Of a DNA stretch of 5,698 nt, positions 1 to 5,698 are shown piece after piece. The translations under genes were made by a program, and so were the position numbers. How positions within the stretch are numbered: the first letter of the stretch is position 1; the number at the start of each line of letters is the position of its first letter. Where the stretch lies: NCBI GenBank assembly GCA_002401945.1, contig NVUP01000004.1, positions 74,114-79,811 on the forward strand, in the 5' to 3' direction. Under the pieces are notes generated by a model. The model worked only from the letters and a program-made list of their open reading frames with translations. It did not search any database and was not told the origin of the DNA. Source of the DNA: Paracoccaceae bacterium. Lineage in GTDB: Bacteria; Pseudomonadota; Alphaproteobacteria; Rhodobacterales; Rhodobacteraceae.

Positions 1-2394
1 GGCGTTCCGGCCGTTGTTGATCTGGCCGCCATGCGCGACGGCATCAAGGCCCTCGGCGGCGATCCGCAGAAAATCAACCCACTGGCTCCGGTCGATCTGG
101 TCATTGACCACTCGGTAATGATTGATGAGTTTGGCAACCCGCGGGCGTTCCAGATGAACGTCGACCGCGAGTATGAGCGCAACATGGAGCGCTACCAGTT
201 CCTGAAATGGGGCCAGGGCGCATTTAACAACTTCCGCGTTGTCCCCCCCGGAACCGGCATCTGCCACCAGGTGAACCTGGAGTATCTGTCCAAGACTATC
301 TGGTCTGACGTTGATCAGAACGGCGTTGAGGTTGCCTATCCCGATACTCTGGTGGGCACCGATAGCCACACCACCATGGTCAACGGAATGGCCGTTCTGG
401 GCTGGGGTGTCGGTGGCATCGAAGCCGAAGCCGCCATGCTGGGCCAGCCGATTTCAATGCTGATCCCCGAGGTCATCGGCTTTGAGTTGACCGGCAAGAT
501 GGTCGAAGGCACCACCGGCACCGATCTGGTGCTGAAAGTGGTCGAGCTGCTGCGCGCCAAGGGCGTTGTCGGCAAGTTTGTCGAGTTCTTTGGTGAAGGT
601 CTGGACCGTCTGCCGCTGGCGGACCGTGCCACCATCGCCAATATGGCCCCCGAGTACGGCGCCACCTGTGGTTTCTTCCCAATCGATGACGAAACCATCC
701 GCTATTTGCGCAACACTGGTCGCGACGAAGACCGCATTGCGCTGGTCGAAGCCTATGCCAAGGCCAACGGCTTCTGGCGGGATGCGGACTATTCACCGAT
801 CTACACCGACACCATGTCGCTGGACATGGGCACCATTGTTCCGGCGATTTCCGGCCCCAAACGCCCGCAGGACTATGTTGCCCTGACCGACGCCAAAACC
901 GCCTTCCGCAAAGAGATGGAAGAAACCTTCAAGCGTCCCATGGGCAAAGAAATCGCCGTCAAAGGCGAAGACTACACCATGGAGTCGGGCAAGGTTGTGA
1001 TTGCCTCGATCACCTCCTGTACCAATACCTCGAACCCCTATGTGATGATCGGTGCCGGTCTGGTGGCGCGCAAGGCGGCTGCATTGGGTCTGAACCGCAA
1101 GCCTTGGGTTAAAACCTCGCTGGCCCCCGGCTCGCAGGTTGTCTCGGCCTATTTGGAAGCAGCGGATCTGCAAAAAGATCTGGACGCAGTTGGCTTTAAC
1201 CTCGTCGGCTACGGCTGTACCACCTGTATCGGAAACTCTGGCCCAATCCAGGCCGAGCTGTCTGCCGCCATTGCCGAGGGCGATCTGGTGGCCACCGCAG
1301 TGCTGTCCGGCAACCGCAATTTTGAGGGTCGCATCAGCCCTGATGTGCGCGCCAACTACCTGGCCTCACCGCCACTGGTGGTGGCCTATGCGCTGGCGGG
1401 CACCATGGACATCAACATCGACACCGATGTAATTGCGCAGGACAAAGACGGCAACGACGTCTACCTCAAGGATCTGTGGCCTACGACCCAGGAAGTGGCG
1501 GAACTGGTTGAAGCCACCGTCACCCGTGAGAAGTTCCTGGACAAATACGCCGACGTGTTCAAAGGCGACGAAAAATGGCAGGCGGTGGAAACCACCGACG
1601 CCGAGACCTACGATTGGCCGCCGACGTCGACCTACATCCAGAACCCACCTTATTTTCAGGGAATGAGCCCCGAGCCCGGCACCATCACCAATATTGAGAA
1701 TGCCAAGGTTCTGGCGGTTCTGGGCGATATGGTCACCACTGACCACATCTCACCCGCTGGCGGCTTTGCCACCACCACCCCAGCTGGTGCCTATCTGCTG
1801 GAGCGTCAGGTGCAACCGCGTGAGTTCAACTCGTATGGGTCACGTCGTGGCAACCACGAGATCATGATGCGCGGCACCTTTGCCAATATCCGCATCAAGA
1901 ACGAGATGCTGGACGGGGTTGAAGGTGGCTACACCAAAGGCCCCGATGGCGAGCAGGCTTCAATCTATGATGCAGCCATGGCCCATCAGGAAGCCGGCAC
2001 ACCGCTGGTGATCTTTGGTGGTCAGCAGTACGGCGCGGGATCGTCACGTGACTGGGCGGCAAAGGGTACAGCCCTGCTGGGCGTCAAGGCGGTGATCACC
2101 GAGAGCTTTGAGCGGATCCACCGCTCCAACCTGGTTGGTATGGGTGTTATCCCGTTTGAGTTCACCAATGGGGACAGCCGCAAGTCGCTGGGCATCACCG
2201 GCGAGGAAACTGTGTCGATCTCTGGTCTGGATACCATCAAGCCACTGCAGGAAGTGCCCTGCTCGATCACCTTTGCCGATGGCACCGTGAAAGAGATCAC
2301 TCTCAAGTGCCGCATCGATACAGCGCCCGAGATTGAATACGTCGAACACGGCGGCGTGTTGCACTACGTGCTGCGGAACCTGGCCAAGTCGTAA
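1..2394 (+). CDS. acnA: Aconitate hydratase A (aconitase), 5'-truncated by the window edge
   Basis: Cytoplasmic [4Fe-4S] enzyme of the TCA cycle that isomerises citrate to isocitrate via cis-aconitate. The reading frame is open from base 1 ([14 protein letters not shown]), so the true start lies upstream; the ATG at 31 is internal. The visible 797 codons compare with about 890-910 residues for AcnA/IRP1-type aconitases, so roughly 95-100 N-terminal residues are missing. Visible motifs, numbered by codon in the window: [11 protein letters not shown] (from 119); the first cluster cysteine in SCTNTSNP (Cys340); the other two in [11 protein letters not shown] (Cys406, Cys409), with the 66- and 3-residue spacing typical of the family; DHISPAGG (581-588) and YGSRRGN (612-618) opening the C-terminal swivel domain; and the active-site loop [14 protein letters not shown] (672-685). 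No frameshift or missing cluster ligand is seen. The AcnA/IRP1 type is preferred over AcnB on motif order and length. The gene ends at TAA and is followed by an intrinsic terminator, so it probably closes its own transcript. Confidence 0.97.
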   Translation, partial: GVPAVVDLAAMRDGIKALGGDPQKINPLAPVDLVIDHSVMIDEFGNPRAFQMNVDREYERNMERYQFLKWGQGAFNNFRVVPPGTGICHQVNLEYLSKTIWSDVDQNGVEVAYPDTLVGTDSHTTMVNGMAVLGWGVGGIEAEAAMLGQPISMLIPEVIGFELTGKMVEGTTGTDLVLKVVELLRAKGVVGKFVEFFGEGLDRLPLADRATIANMAPEYGATCGFFPIDDETIRYLRNTGRDEDRIALVEAYAKANGFWRDADYSPIYTDTMSLDMGTIVPAISGPKRPQDYVALTDAKTAFRKEMEETFKRPMGKEIAVKGEDYTMESGKVVIASITSCTNTSNPYVMIGAGLVARKAAALGLNRKPWVKTSLAPGSQVVSAYLEAADLQKDLDAVGFNLVGYGCTTCIGNSGPIQAELSAAIAEGDLVATAVLSGNRNFEGRISPDVRANYLASPPLVVAYALAGTMDINIDTDVIAQDKDGNDVYLKDLWPTTQEVAELVEATVTREKFLDKYADVFKGDEKWQAVETTDAETYDWPPTSTYIQNPPYFQGMSPEPGTITNIENAKVLAVLGDMVTTDHISPAGGFATTTPAGAYLLERQVQPREFNSYGSRRGNHEIMMRGTFANIRIKNEMLDGVEGGYTKGPDGEQASIYDAAMAHQEAGTPLVIFGGQQYGAGSSRDWAAKGTALLGVKAVITESFERIHRSNLVGMGVIPFEFTNGDSRKSLGITGEETVSISGLDTIKPLQEVPCSITFADGTVKEITLKCRIDTAPEIEYVEHGGVLHYVLRNLAKS

Positions 2395-2416
2395 GCTCTG
2401 CGATTGCTAAATCTGG

Positions 2417-2445
2417 AAAAGGCGGCTCAGCAGCCGCCTTTTTTT
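2417..2445 (+). terminator. Intrinsic terminator downstream of acnA
   Basis: A perfect 7-bp GC-rich stem (GGCGGCT at 2421-2427, AGCCGCC at 2432-2438) closes a 4-nt CAGC loop and runs directly into seven T residues (2439-2445). AAAA at 2417-2420 can extend the stem by pairing with the first Ts, which may also allow some function from the opposite strand. It lies 22 nt after the acnA stop codon, the normal position for a Rho-independent terminator. It also separates acnA from the next gene, which therefore probably needs its own promoter or depends on read-through. Confidence 0.93.
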
Positions 2446-2511
2446 ATTGCACAGACTCTGTGTATGAATGTTGGATTGCCCGTAACACTGCCAACCGCGC
2501 ATAGTCAGGCC

Positions 2512-2850
2512 ATGGAACAGACATCTCAAATCATCAGCTATCACGCCCATGTCTATTTCGACGCCGAAACCGTCGAACAGGCTCGTGCTTTGTGCCAGGC
2601 AGCAGCAGAGACTTTTGACCTGCCAATGGGCCACATGCACCAGCGAAACGTCGGGCCGCACCCAATGTGGTCCTGCCAGCTAACAGCCTCGCCCGCACAG
2701 TTTGCCGATCTGCTGCCCTGGCTTGCCCTCAATCGCAATGGTCTGATTGTCTTTGCCCATCCCGATACCGGCGACCATCTGGCCAATCACCGCGACCACG
2801 GCATTTGGCTCGGCACCGGGCTTGCTCTCGACCTCTCCATATTTGGCTAA
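2512..2850 (+). CDS. Dopa 4,5-dioxygenase family protein (putative aromatic ring-cleaving dioxygenase)
   Basis: Small cytoplasmic protein of 112 residues that I recognise as the Dopa 4,5-dioxygenase family (COG3805/PF08883 type), whose members are about 110-120 residues long. Visible hallmarks are YHAHVYFD at 10-17, GHMHQRNVGPHPMW at 40-53 and HPDTGDHLANHRDHGIWLG at 83-101. These are rich in histidines that could bind a non-heme metal, although I cannot say which ones do. There is no signal peptide or membrane segment. The start is set at ATG 2512 because family proteins begin just before the YHAHVYF motif. An in-frame ATG at 2464 would add 16 residues without an obvious ribosome site, and a TTG at 2404 would put the acnA terminator inside the gene. 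The site before 2512 is weak (AGG only 2 nt upstream). No catechol-pathway genes are adjacent, so the substrate is unknown and Dopa itself is doubtful in a bacterium of this kind. Confidence 0.85.
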   Translation: MEQTSQIISYHAHVYFDAETVEQARALCQAAAETFDLPMGHMHQRNVGPHPMWSCQLTASPAQFADLLPWLALNRNGLIVFAHPDTGDHLANHRDHGIWLGTGLALDLSIFG

Positions 2851-2865
2851 CCTCGCCGGGGCTGC

Positions 2866-2910
2866 CTGCTTAGGTGGGTCTGAAGCAGCAACGCCCTCCA
2901 GCGGAGGGTG
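2866..2910. terminator. Two hairpins between convergent genes, possible weak terminator
   Basis: Between the stop of the dioxygenase-family gene (2850) and that of ccmG (2924) lie two inverted repeats: CTGCTT (2866-2871) with AAGCAG (2883-2888) around an 11-nt loop, and CCCTCC (2894-2899) with GGAGGG (2903-2908) around a 3-nt AGC loop. The second can be extended to 8 bp (2892-2910) with one G-U pair. Neither is followed by a clear T-run on either strand, so they are not textbook intrinsic terminators. The position between converging transcripts makes an end-of-transcript or RNA-stabilising role plausible, but this is inference. Confidence 0.35.
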
Positions 2911-2923
2911 CTACAAATGCGTC

Positions 2924-3463
2924 TTACTGACCGCGAGCCCGCTCCAGTGCCGGGCGCAGGGTCTTTTCGATCACCCGCGCCGTCAGGGGGCCGGCATGGC
3001 GCAGGATGATGGTGCCCTCGCCGTCGATCACATAGGTTTCGGGCACGCCGTAGACGCCCCAGTCAAGCGCCATTCGGCCCTTCTCGTCGCGACCAATGGC
3101 AGTATAGGGGGCGCCCAGATCGTTCAGGAACGACGCGGCGTTGGCCAGCTGGTCTTTGTAGTTGATGCCGTAGATGTCGATCCCCTCGTCCAGCAGCGCC
3201 TGCAGGTTGGGGTGTTCAATACGACAAGGCGCGCACCAGCTGGCCCAGTAGTTCACCAGCTTCACTTTACCGTCTCGCAGAGTGGCATCGTCAAACCCGG
3301 GCTTACCGGGGAACGCGGTCAGAACCACCGGCGGCGCAGGCTGGCCCTCGCGGGCGGAGGGCAGACTGTCAGGATCGTCGCGCATCATGCCAACCAGCGC
3401 CAAGCCGATAAACCCGGCAAACACCAGCACTGGCAGCGCCATCAAGGGAGAGATCTTAGCCAT
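2924..3463 (-). CDS. ccmG: CcmG/DsbE/HelX-type thiol:disulfide interchange protein
   Basis: Membrane-anchored periplasmic thioredoxin-like protein (179 residues) that helps keep the CXXCH cysteines of apocytochrome c reduced before heme ligation. It would receive electrons from CcdA or DsbD, neither of which is in the window. An N-terminal hydrophobic segment (about 6-27) is an uncleaved anchor. The thioredoxin-fold domain follows, with the redox motif WCAPC at 76-80 (Cys77, Cys80), the CcmG-like YGINYKD at 98-104 and the cis-proline region GVYGVPET at 136-143 (Pro141). The length is usual for the family. Its ATG overlaps the end of ccmD by 8 nt (ATGGCTAA), which implies translational coupling and makes it the last gene of the ccmABCDG operon. 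The neighbouring heme-handling genes separate it from general thioredoxin-like proteins such as TlpA. The equivalent gene in Rhodobacter capsulatus is helX. Confidence 0.96.
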   Translation of the reverse strand: MAKISPLMALPVLVFAGFIGLALVGMMRDDPDSLPSAREGQPAPPVVLTAFPGKPGFDDATLRDGKVKLVNYWASWCAPCRIEHPNLQALLDEGIDIYGINYKDQLANAASFLNDLGAPYTAIGRDEKGRMALDWGVYGVPETYVIDGEGTIILRHAGPLTARVIEKTLRPALERARGQ

Positions 3464-3614
3464 TGCCCATCACCCGTTTTTCAATCTTTTTCATCTCGTC
3501 ACGCACCCGGCGCCCGCGCATCACACTGACCAGCACCAGCAGCGCCAGCAGTGCAATCGATGCCACATAGGCCGACAGGACAGTGTCAGCGTATTTCCCC
3601 AGATCTGGCATCAT
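3456..3614 (-). CDS. ccmD: Heme exporter protein CcmD, small membrane adaptor
   Basis: I found this 52-residue reading frame by translating the gap between ccmC and ccmG. The product begins MMPDLGKYADTVLSAY, continues with one transmembrane helix (about 13-32, rich in Leu, Ala and Val), and ends in a strongly basic tail (MRGRRVRDEMKKIEKR, 32-47). That is the classic CcmD layout: short N-terminus, single span, charged cytoplasmic tail. CcmD is known to associate with CcmABC and to be needed for release of holo-CcmE from that complex. The ATG overlaps the ccmC stop as ATGA, and AAGGG (complement of 3622-3626) lies 7 nt upstream as a ribosome site. Its TAA lies inside the start of ccmG (8-nt overlap). 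A second ATG follows immediately, so the product could begin one codon later. CcmD sequences are poorly conserved, so the call rests on size, topology and position, which all agree. Confidence 0.93.
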   Translation of the reverse strand: MMPDLGKYADTVLSAYVASIALLALLVLVSVMRGRRVRDEMKKIEKRVMGNG

Positions 3615-4363
3615 GCTGCTACCCTTTCGCGCGCCATCAGCGCCTTGATCCGCCGGGCGCGGATCTCGGTGCCGGTGCGGTATAAAACCAATGCCACAAA
3701 CAGCAGAACAAACCCCACGATGCAGAGCATCAGAGGGTAGAAAAAGATATTGCTGACTTTCTCTTCGGTGTCCGTCCCGATCACCGCCTCAGCCCGAAAT
3801 ATCGACGCGCCCTGATGCAGCCCCTGGTTCCAGAAATTCACCGCATACCGGCTGAGCAGGGCAAACACACTGCCCACCAGGCAAAGGAACGAGGTCAGGT
3901 CAGCGGCGGTGTCGGGGTCCTCGATGGCCTCCCACAGGGCGATGTAGCCAAGATAGAACAGGAACAGAATCAAAAAGGAGGTCAGCCGCGGATCCCAGGC
4001 CCACCATGTGCCCCACATCGGCTGTCCCCAGATCGCCCCAGTTGCCAGCGCAATCAGCGTCATCACCATCCCCACCGGCGCAGCAGCGCGGGCCGCAAGG
4101 GCACTGACGTGGTGTCGCCGCACCAGCCAGACCAGCGAGGTCACCAGCATCATCACCCAGGTATTGATCGCCAACATTGCAGCAGGCACGTGCAGGTAGA
4201 TAATTTTCACCGTCGCGCCCTGTCGGGCTTCGTCACCAGTGAAAAAGAAACCCCAGATCAGACCAACCCCAATGCAAAGCGCTGAGGCCGCCCAGAGGGC
4301 TGGCAGCACCCGCTCGGTGCTGGTGATGAATTTCTTTGGATTGGCGTATTCCCAGATCGACAT
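3611..4363 (-). CDS. ccmC: Heme exporter / heme-handling protein CcmC (WWD family)
   Basis: Polytopic inner-membrane protein (250 residues) that presents heme on the periplasmic face and passes it to the chaperone CcmE. The tryptophan-rich WWD motif WGTWWAWDPRLT occupies 117-128. The two family histidines are visible as YLHVPAA (His58) and NQGLHQG (His183), close to the E. coli positions 60 and 184 known as heme ligands. About six hydrophobic segments can be traced (roughly 21-41, 55-79, 96-115, 128-146, 156-172 and 206-228), and the C-terminus is basic (RARRIKALMARER). The start ATG has AAGGA 6 nt upstream. The stop overlaps the ccmD start in ATGA. CcmF also carries a WWD motif but is over 600 residues long, so it is excluded by size. 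Confidence 0.97.
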   Translation of the reverse strand: MSIWEYANPKKFITSTERVLPALWAASALCIGVGLIWGFFFTGDEARQGATVKIIYLHVPAAMLAINTWVMMLVTSLVWLVRRHHVSALAARAAAPVGMVMTLIALATGAIWGQPMWGTWWAWDPRLTSFLILFLFYLGYIALWEAIEDPDTAADLTSFLCLVGSVFALLSRYAVNFWNQGLHQGASIFRAEAVIGTDTEEKVSNIFFYPLMLCIVGFVLLFVALVLYRTGTEIRARRIKALMARERVAA

Positions 4364-4369
4364 ATCGGG

Positions 4370-4386
4370 TCCTTAGCTGTTCCTTA
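4370..4386 (-). promoter_or_regulatory. ccmC ribosome binding site with a repeated TAAGGA
   Basis: On the minus strand the 43-nt spacer between ccmB and ccmC (coding ends about 4367-4410) contains TAAGGA twice, as complements of 4381-4386 and 4370-4375, with starts 11 nt apart. The copy nearer the gene leaves 6 nt before the ccmC ATG, an ideal Shine-Dalgarno spacing, and supports that start. The farther copy is too distant to serve the same ATG directly and could be chance or a ribosome standby site. Confidence 0.6.
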
Positions 4387-4410
4387 CGGGTTTCTCAAAT
4401 CACGAATGCC

Positions 4411-5067
4411 TTAGCGCAGGTTTATGCGCAAGACGGCGGCGCTGGCAAAGGGCAGCAGCGCAATCGACGCCGCTGATATTCCTGCCAGCATCAAAAGCGG
4501 GGTCTGCACCTCCATGCCAATGGCACCACGTCGGGCGACCTCGGCACCAAAGATCAATGTCGGCAGATACAGCGGCATCACCAGCAGCGACATCAGCAAT
4601 CCACCACGTTTCAGCCCGACTGTCAGAGCTGCTCCAAAGGTGCCAATCACCGACAGCGCCGGCGTGCCCAGCAGCAGCGATATCACCACCCACTTAAACC
4701 CACCCACTGGCAGGTTCAAAAGCACCCCCAGCACCGGAGCCGCCAACACCAGTGGCAGACCTGTGGTGATCCAATGCGCCAGCGCCTTGATACTAACCAC
4801 GCTTTCCAGCGGCAGCGGCGCAGTGGCCAGCAGATCCAACGAGCCATCCTCCCAATCCAGTGCCAGCAGCCGGTCCAGAGACAACAGGCAAGCCAGCAGC
4901 GCGCCAAGCCACAGCACTCCGGGAGCGATTGACGCCAGCAGCGCCGGTTGCGGCCCCACCGACAGCGGCACCATCACCGTCAGGATCAGGAAGAATGCCA
5001 ACCCGAGACCAAAGCCCCCACCAGCCCGCAGGGCCAGTCTCAAATCCCGCAGCAACAGCGCATTCAC
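4411..5067 (-). CDS. ccmB: Heme exporter membrane subunit CcmB
   Basis: Integral membrane partner of the CcmA ATPase (218 residues from this start, the usual family length). CcmAB use ATP to release heme-loaded CcmE from CcmC/CcmD. The N-terminus reads [20 protein letters not shown], followed by the conserved [19 protein letters not shown] (48-66), the acidic [10 protein letters not shown] (71-80) and [10 protein letters not shown] (165-174), with about six hydrophobic spans. The start is GTG at 5067: GGAGG lies 6 nt upstream and the GTG overlaps the ccmA stop as GTGA, the hallmark of translational coupling. The frame stays open upstream to an ATG at 5139, but those extra 24 residues are polar and basic and lie wholly inside ccmA, so they are not accepted. 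The gene ends with TAA, 47 nt before the ccmC ATG. Confidence 0.96.
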   Translation of the reverse strand: MNALLLRDLRLALRAGGGFGLGLAFFLILTVMVPLSVGPQPALLASIAPGVLWLGALLACLLSLDRLLALDWEDGSLDLLATAPLPLESVVSIKALAHWITTGLPLVLAAPVLGVLLNLPVGGFKWVVISLLLGTPALSVIGTFGAALTVGLKRGGLLMSLLVMPLYLPTLIFGAEVARRGAIGMEVQTPLLMLAGISAASIALLPFASAAVLRINLR

Positions 5068-5678
5068 AAGAAACCTCCGTCGAAATCTTCGATGGCCGGT
5101 GGCTTGGCTTTGAACGGTCCCACCTCCAGCACCTCGCAATCCAGGCCCAGGTCAATATGCGTGGCGATCAGCGCCGAGCCGCCCTGCCCCAAATGCGCCC
5201 GTACCGCCGTTGCAAACATCGCCACCGATTTTACGTCCAGACTGACGGTGGGTTCGTCCAGCACCCAGATGGGTCGCCCGGTGACCAGCATCCGCGACAG
5301 GCCCAGCCGTCGTTTCTGCCCAGCTGACAGCTCTCCGGCTGGGCGGTCGCACAGCAGCTCCAGATCAAAGGCTTTTAGGGCGTTGGAAATACTCTTGGTG
5401 CCAAACACACTAGCCCAGAAGGTCAGGTTTTCGGTGACCGTCAGGGTGGGTTTGATGCCGTCGGAATGGCCTGCATAAGCGATGGTGTCTTCACCGCCCT
5501 CCATTTGCCCCGAGATCGGTGGTTGCAGCCCAGCGATGGTGCGCAGCAATGTCGTTTTACCACTGCCATTGGGCCCCCGCAGGATCAACGCCTGACCTGG
5601 CTCAAGCGTAAAGCTCAGCCCGTCCAGCACCGGGATACCACCACGGGCGATGCACAGATCGGTAATTACAAGGCTCAT
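5064..5678 (-). CDS. ccmA: Heme exporter ATP-binding subunit CcmA (ABC ATPase)
   Basis: Cytoplasmic ABC-type ATPase (204 residues, normal for CcmA) that powers the CcmABCD complex during heme loading and release of the chaperone CcmE. Visible motifs: Walker [10 protein letters not shown] (35-43), signature LSAGQKRR (117-124), Walker B PIWVLDEP (136-143), D-loop SLD (146-148) and switch histidine H174 in [17 protein letters not shown] (68-76) sits where most ABC proteins have the Q-loop glutamine; a GH..GIK sequence there is characteristic of CcmA, as in the E. coli protein. The start is placed at ATG 5678. A TTG one codon earlier would also fit but is less likely, and the site upstream (GCGGGA) is only moderate. 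The stop TGA overlaps the ccmB GTG. It is the first gene of the operon; only 20 bases are visible upstream, so its promoter is either hidden or shared with a gene outside the window. Confidence 0.97.
   Translation of the reverse strand: MSLVITDLCIARGGIPVLDGLSFTLEPGQALILRGPNGSGKTTLLRTIAGLQPPISGQMEGGEDTIAYAGHSDGIKPTLTVTENLTFWASVFGTKSISNALKAFDLELLCDRPAGELSAGQKRRLGLSRMLVTGRPIWVLDEPTVSLDVKSVAMFATAVRAHLGQGGSALIATHIDLGLDCEVLEVGPFKAKPPAIEDFDGGFL
5074..5078 (-). promoter_or_regulatory. Shine-Dalgarno site that fixes the ccmB GTG start
   Basis: The complement of these bases reads GGAGG, inside the last codons of ccmA, 6 nt before a GTG in frame with ccmB. This near-perfect site decides for the short 218-residue form of CcmB over a 242-residue form starting at 5139. 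Confidence 0.85.
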
Positions 5679-5698
5679 CAATCCCGCTTATCCCATTG

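Noticed and set aside
793..1173. Antisense open frame within acnA (others at 336-698 and 1366-1746)
   Set aside because: These are opposite a well-conserved aconitase frame, with no ribosome site or family resemblance; GC-rich coding DNA commonly leaves the complementary frame open.
2404..2511. N-terminal extension of the dioxygenase-family gene from TTG 2404 or ATG 2464
   Set aside because: The TTG start would place the acnA terminator inside the gene. The ATG at 2464 lacks a ribosome site and adds residues not expected in the family.
2446..2511. Possible promoter for the dioxygenase-family gene (TTGCAC at 2447-2452, TATGAA at 2463-2468) and the small inverted repeat ACAGACTCTGT at 2451-2461
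   Set aside because: The elements are poor matches and too close together for a sigma-70 pair, and the 5-bp repeat is too short to call an operator. A promoter is expected here but cannot be pointed to.
2747..3529. A 260-codon plus-strand open frame running across the end of the dioxygenase-family gene and antisense to ccmG
   Set aside because: It is antisense to a clear CcmG with intact thioredoxin motifs, has no recognisable domain, and reads as low-complexity Arg/Gln/His-rich sequence typical of a GC-rich shadow frame.
4424..5113. A 229-codon plus-strand frame antisense to ccmB
   Set aside because: The product is Ser/Pro/Arg-rich with no membrane or domain pattern, while the opposite strand encodes a clear CcmB.
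5451..5477. Apparent loss of the Q-loop glutamine in CcmA (YAGHSDGIK)
   Set aside because: A GH..GIK sequence at this point is normal for CcmA and is also present in the E. coli protein, so it is not a defect.
5679..5698. Search for a ccmA promoter, or TTG 5681 as the start
   Set aside because: Only 20 bases are available, so no promoter can be judged. TTG directly before ATG adds one residue and is the rarer start codon.

Overview
The window looks like chromosomal DNA of an alphaproteobacterium, most likely the Rhodobacteraceae/Roseobacter group. This is inferred from the moderately high GC content, the character of the protein sequences, and a compact ccmA-B-C-D-G cluster matching the helABCDX arrangement known from Rhodobacter capsulatus. 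No species can be named from the sequence alone. All genes look intact and ordinary. I see no mobile element, CRISPR array, tRNA, rRNA or sign of recent transfer, and no novel system.

Layout, left to right. Positions 1-2394 (+) hold the 3' portion of the aconitase gene acnA, whose start lies before the window. A strong intrinsic terminator follows at 2417-2445. A small gene at 2512-2850 (+) encodes a Dopa 4,5-dioxygenase-family protein. A convergent gap of about 73 bases (2851-2923) contains two hairpins. From 2924 to 5678, all on the minus strand, lies a cytochrome c maturation operon, transcribed in the order ccmA, ccmB, ccmC, ccmD, ccmG. The last 20 bases are the region just upstream of ccmA, too short to show a promoter.

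The five ccm genes cover two parts of System I cytochrome c biogenesis. CcmA (ATPase), CcmB (membrane partner), CcmC (heme-handling WWD protein) and CcmD (small membrane adaptor) load heme onto the chaperone CcmE and release holo-CcmE. CcmG is a membrane-anchored periplasmic thioredoxin that keeps apocytochrome CXXCH cysteines reduced. The genes are tightly packed: ccmA/ccmB and ccmC/ccmD overlap by 4 nt, ccmD/ccmG overlap by 8 nt, and only ccmB-ccmC has a gap (43 nt). ccmE, ccmF, ccmH and ccmI are not in the window. Aconitase is a TCA-cycle enzyme and has no evident functional tie to the ccm genes beyond adjacency.
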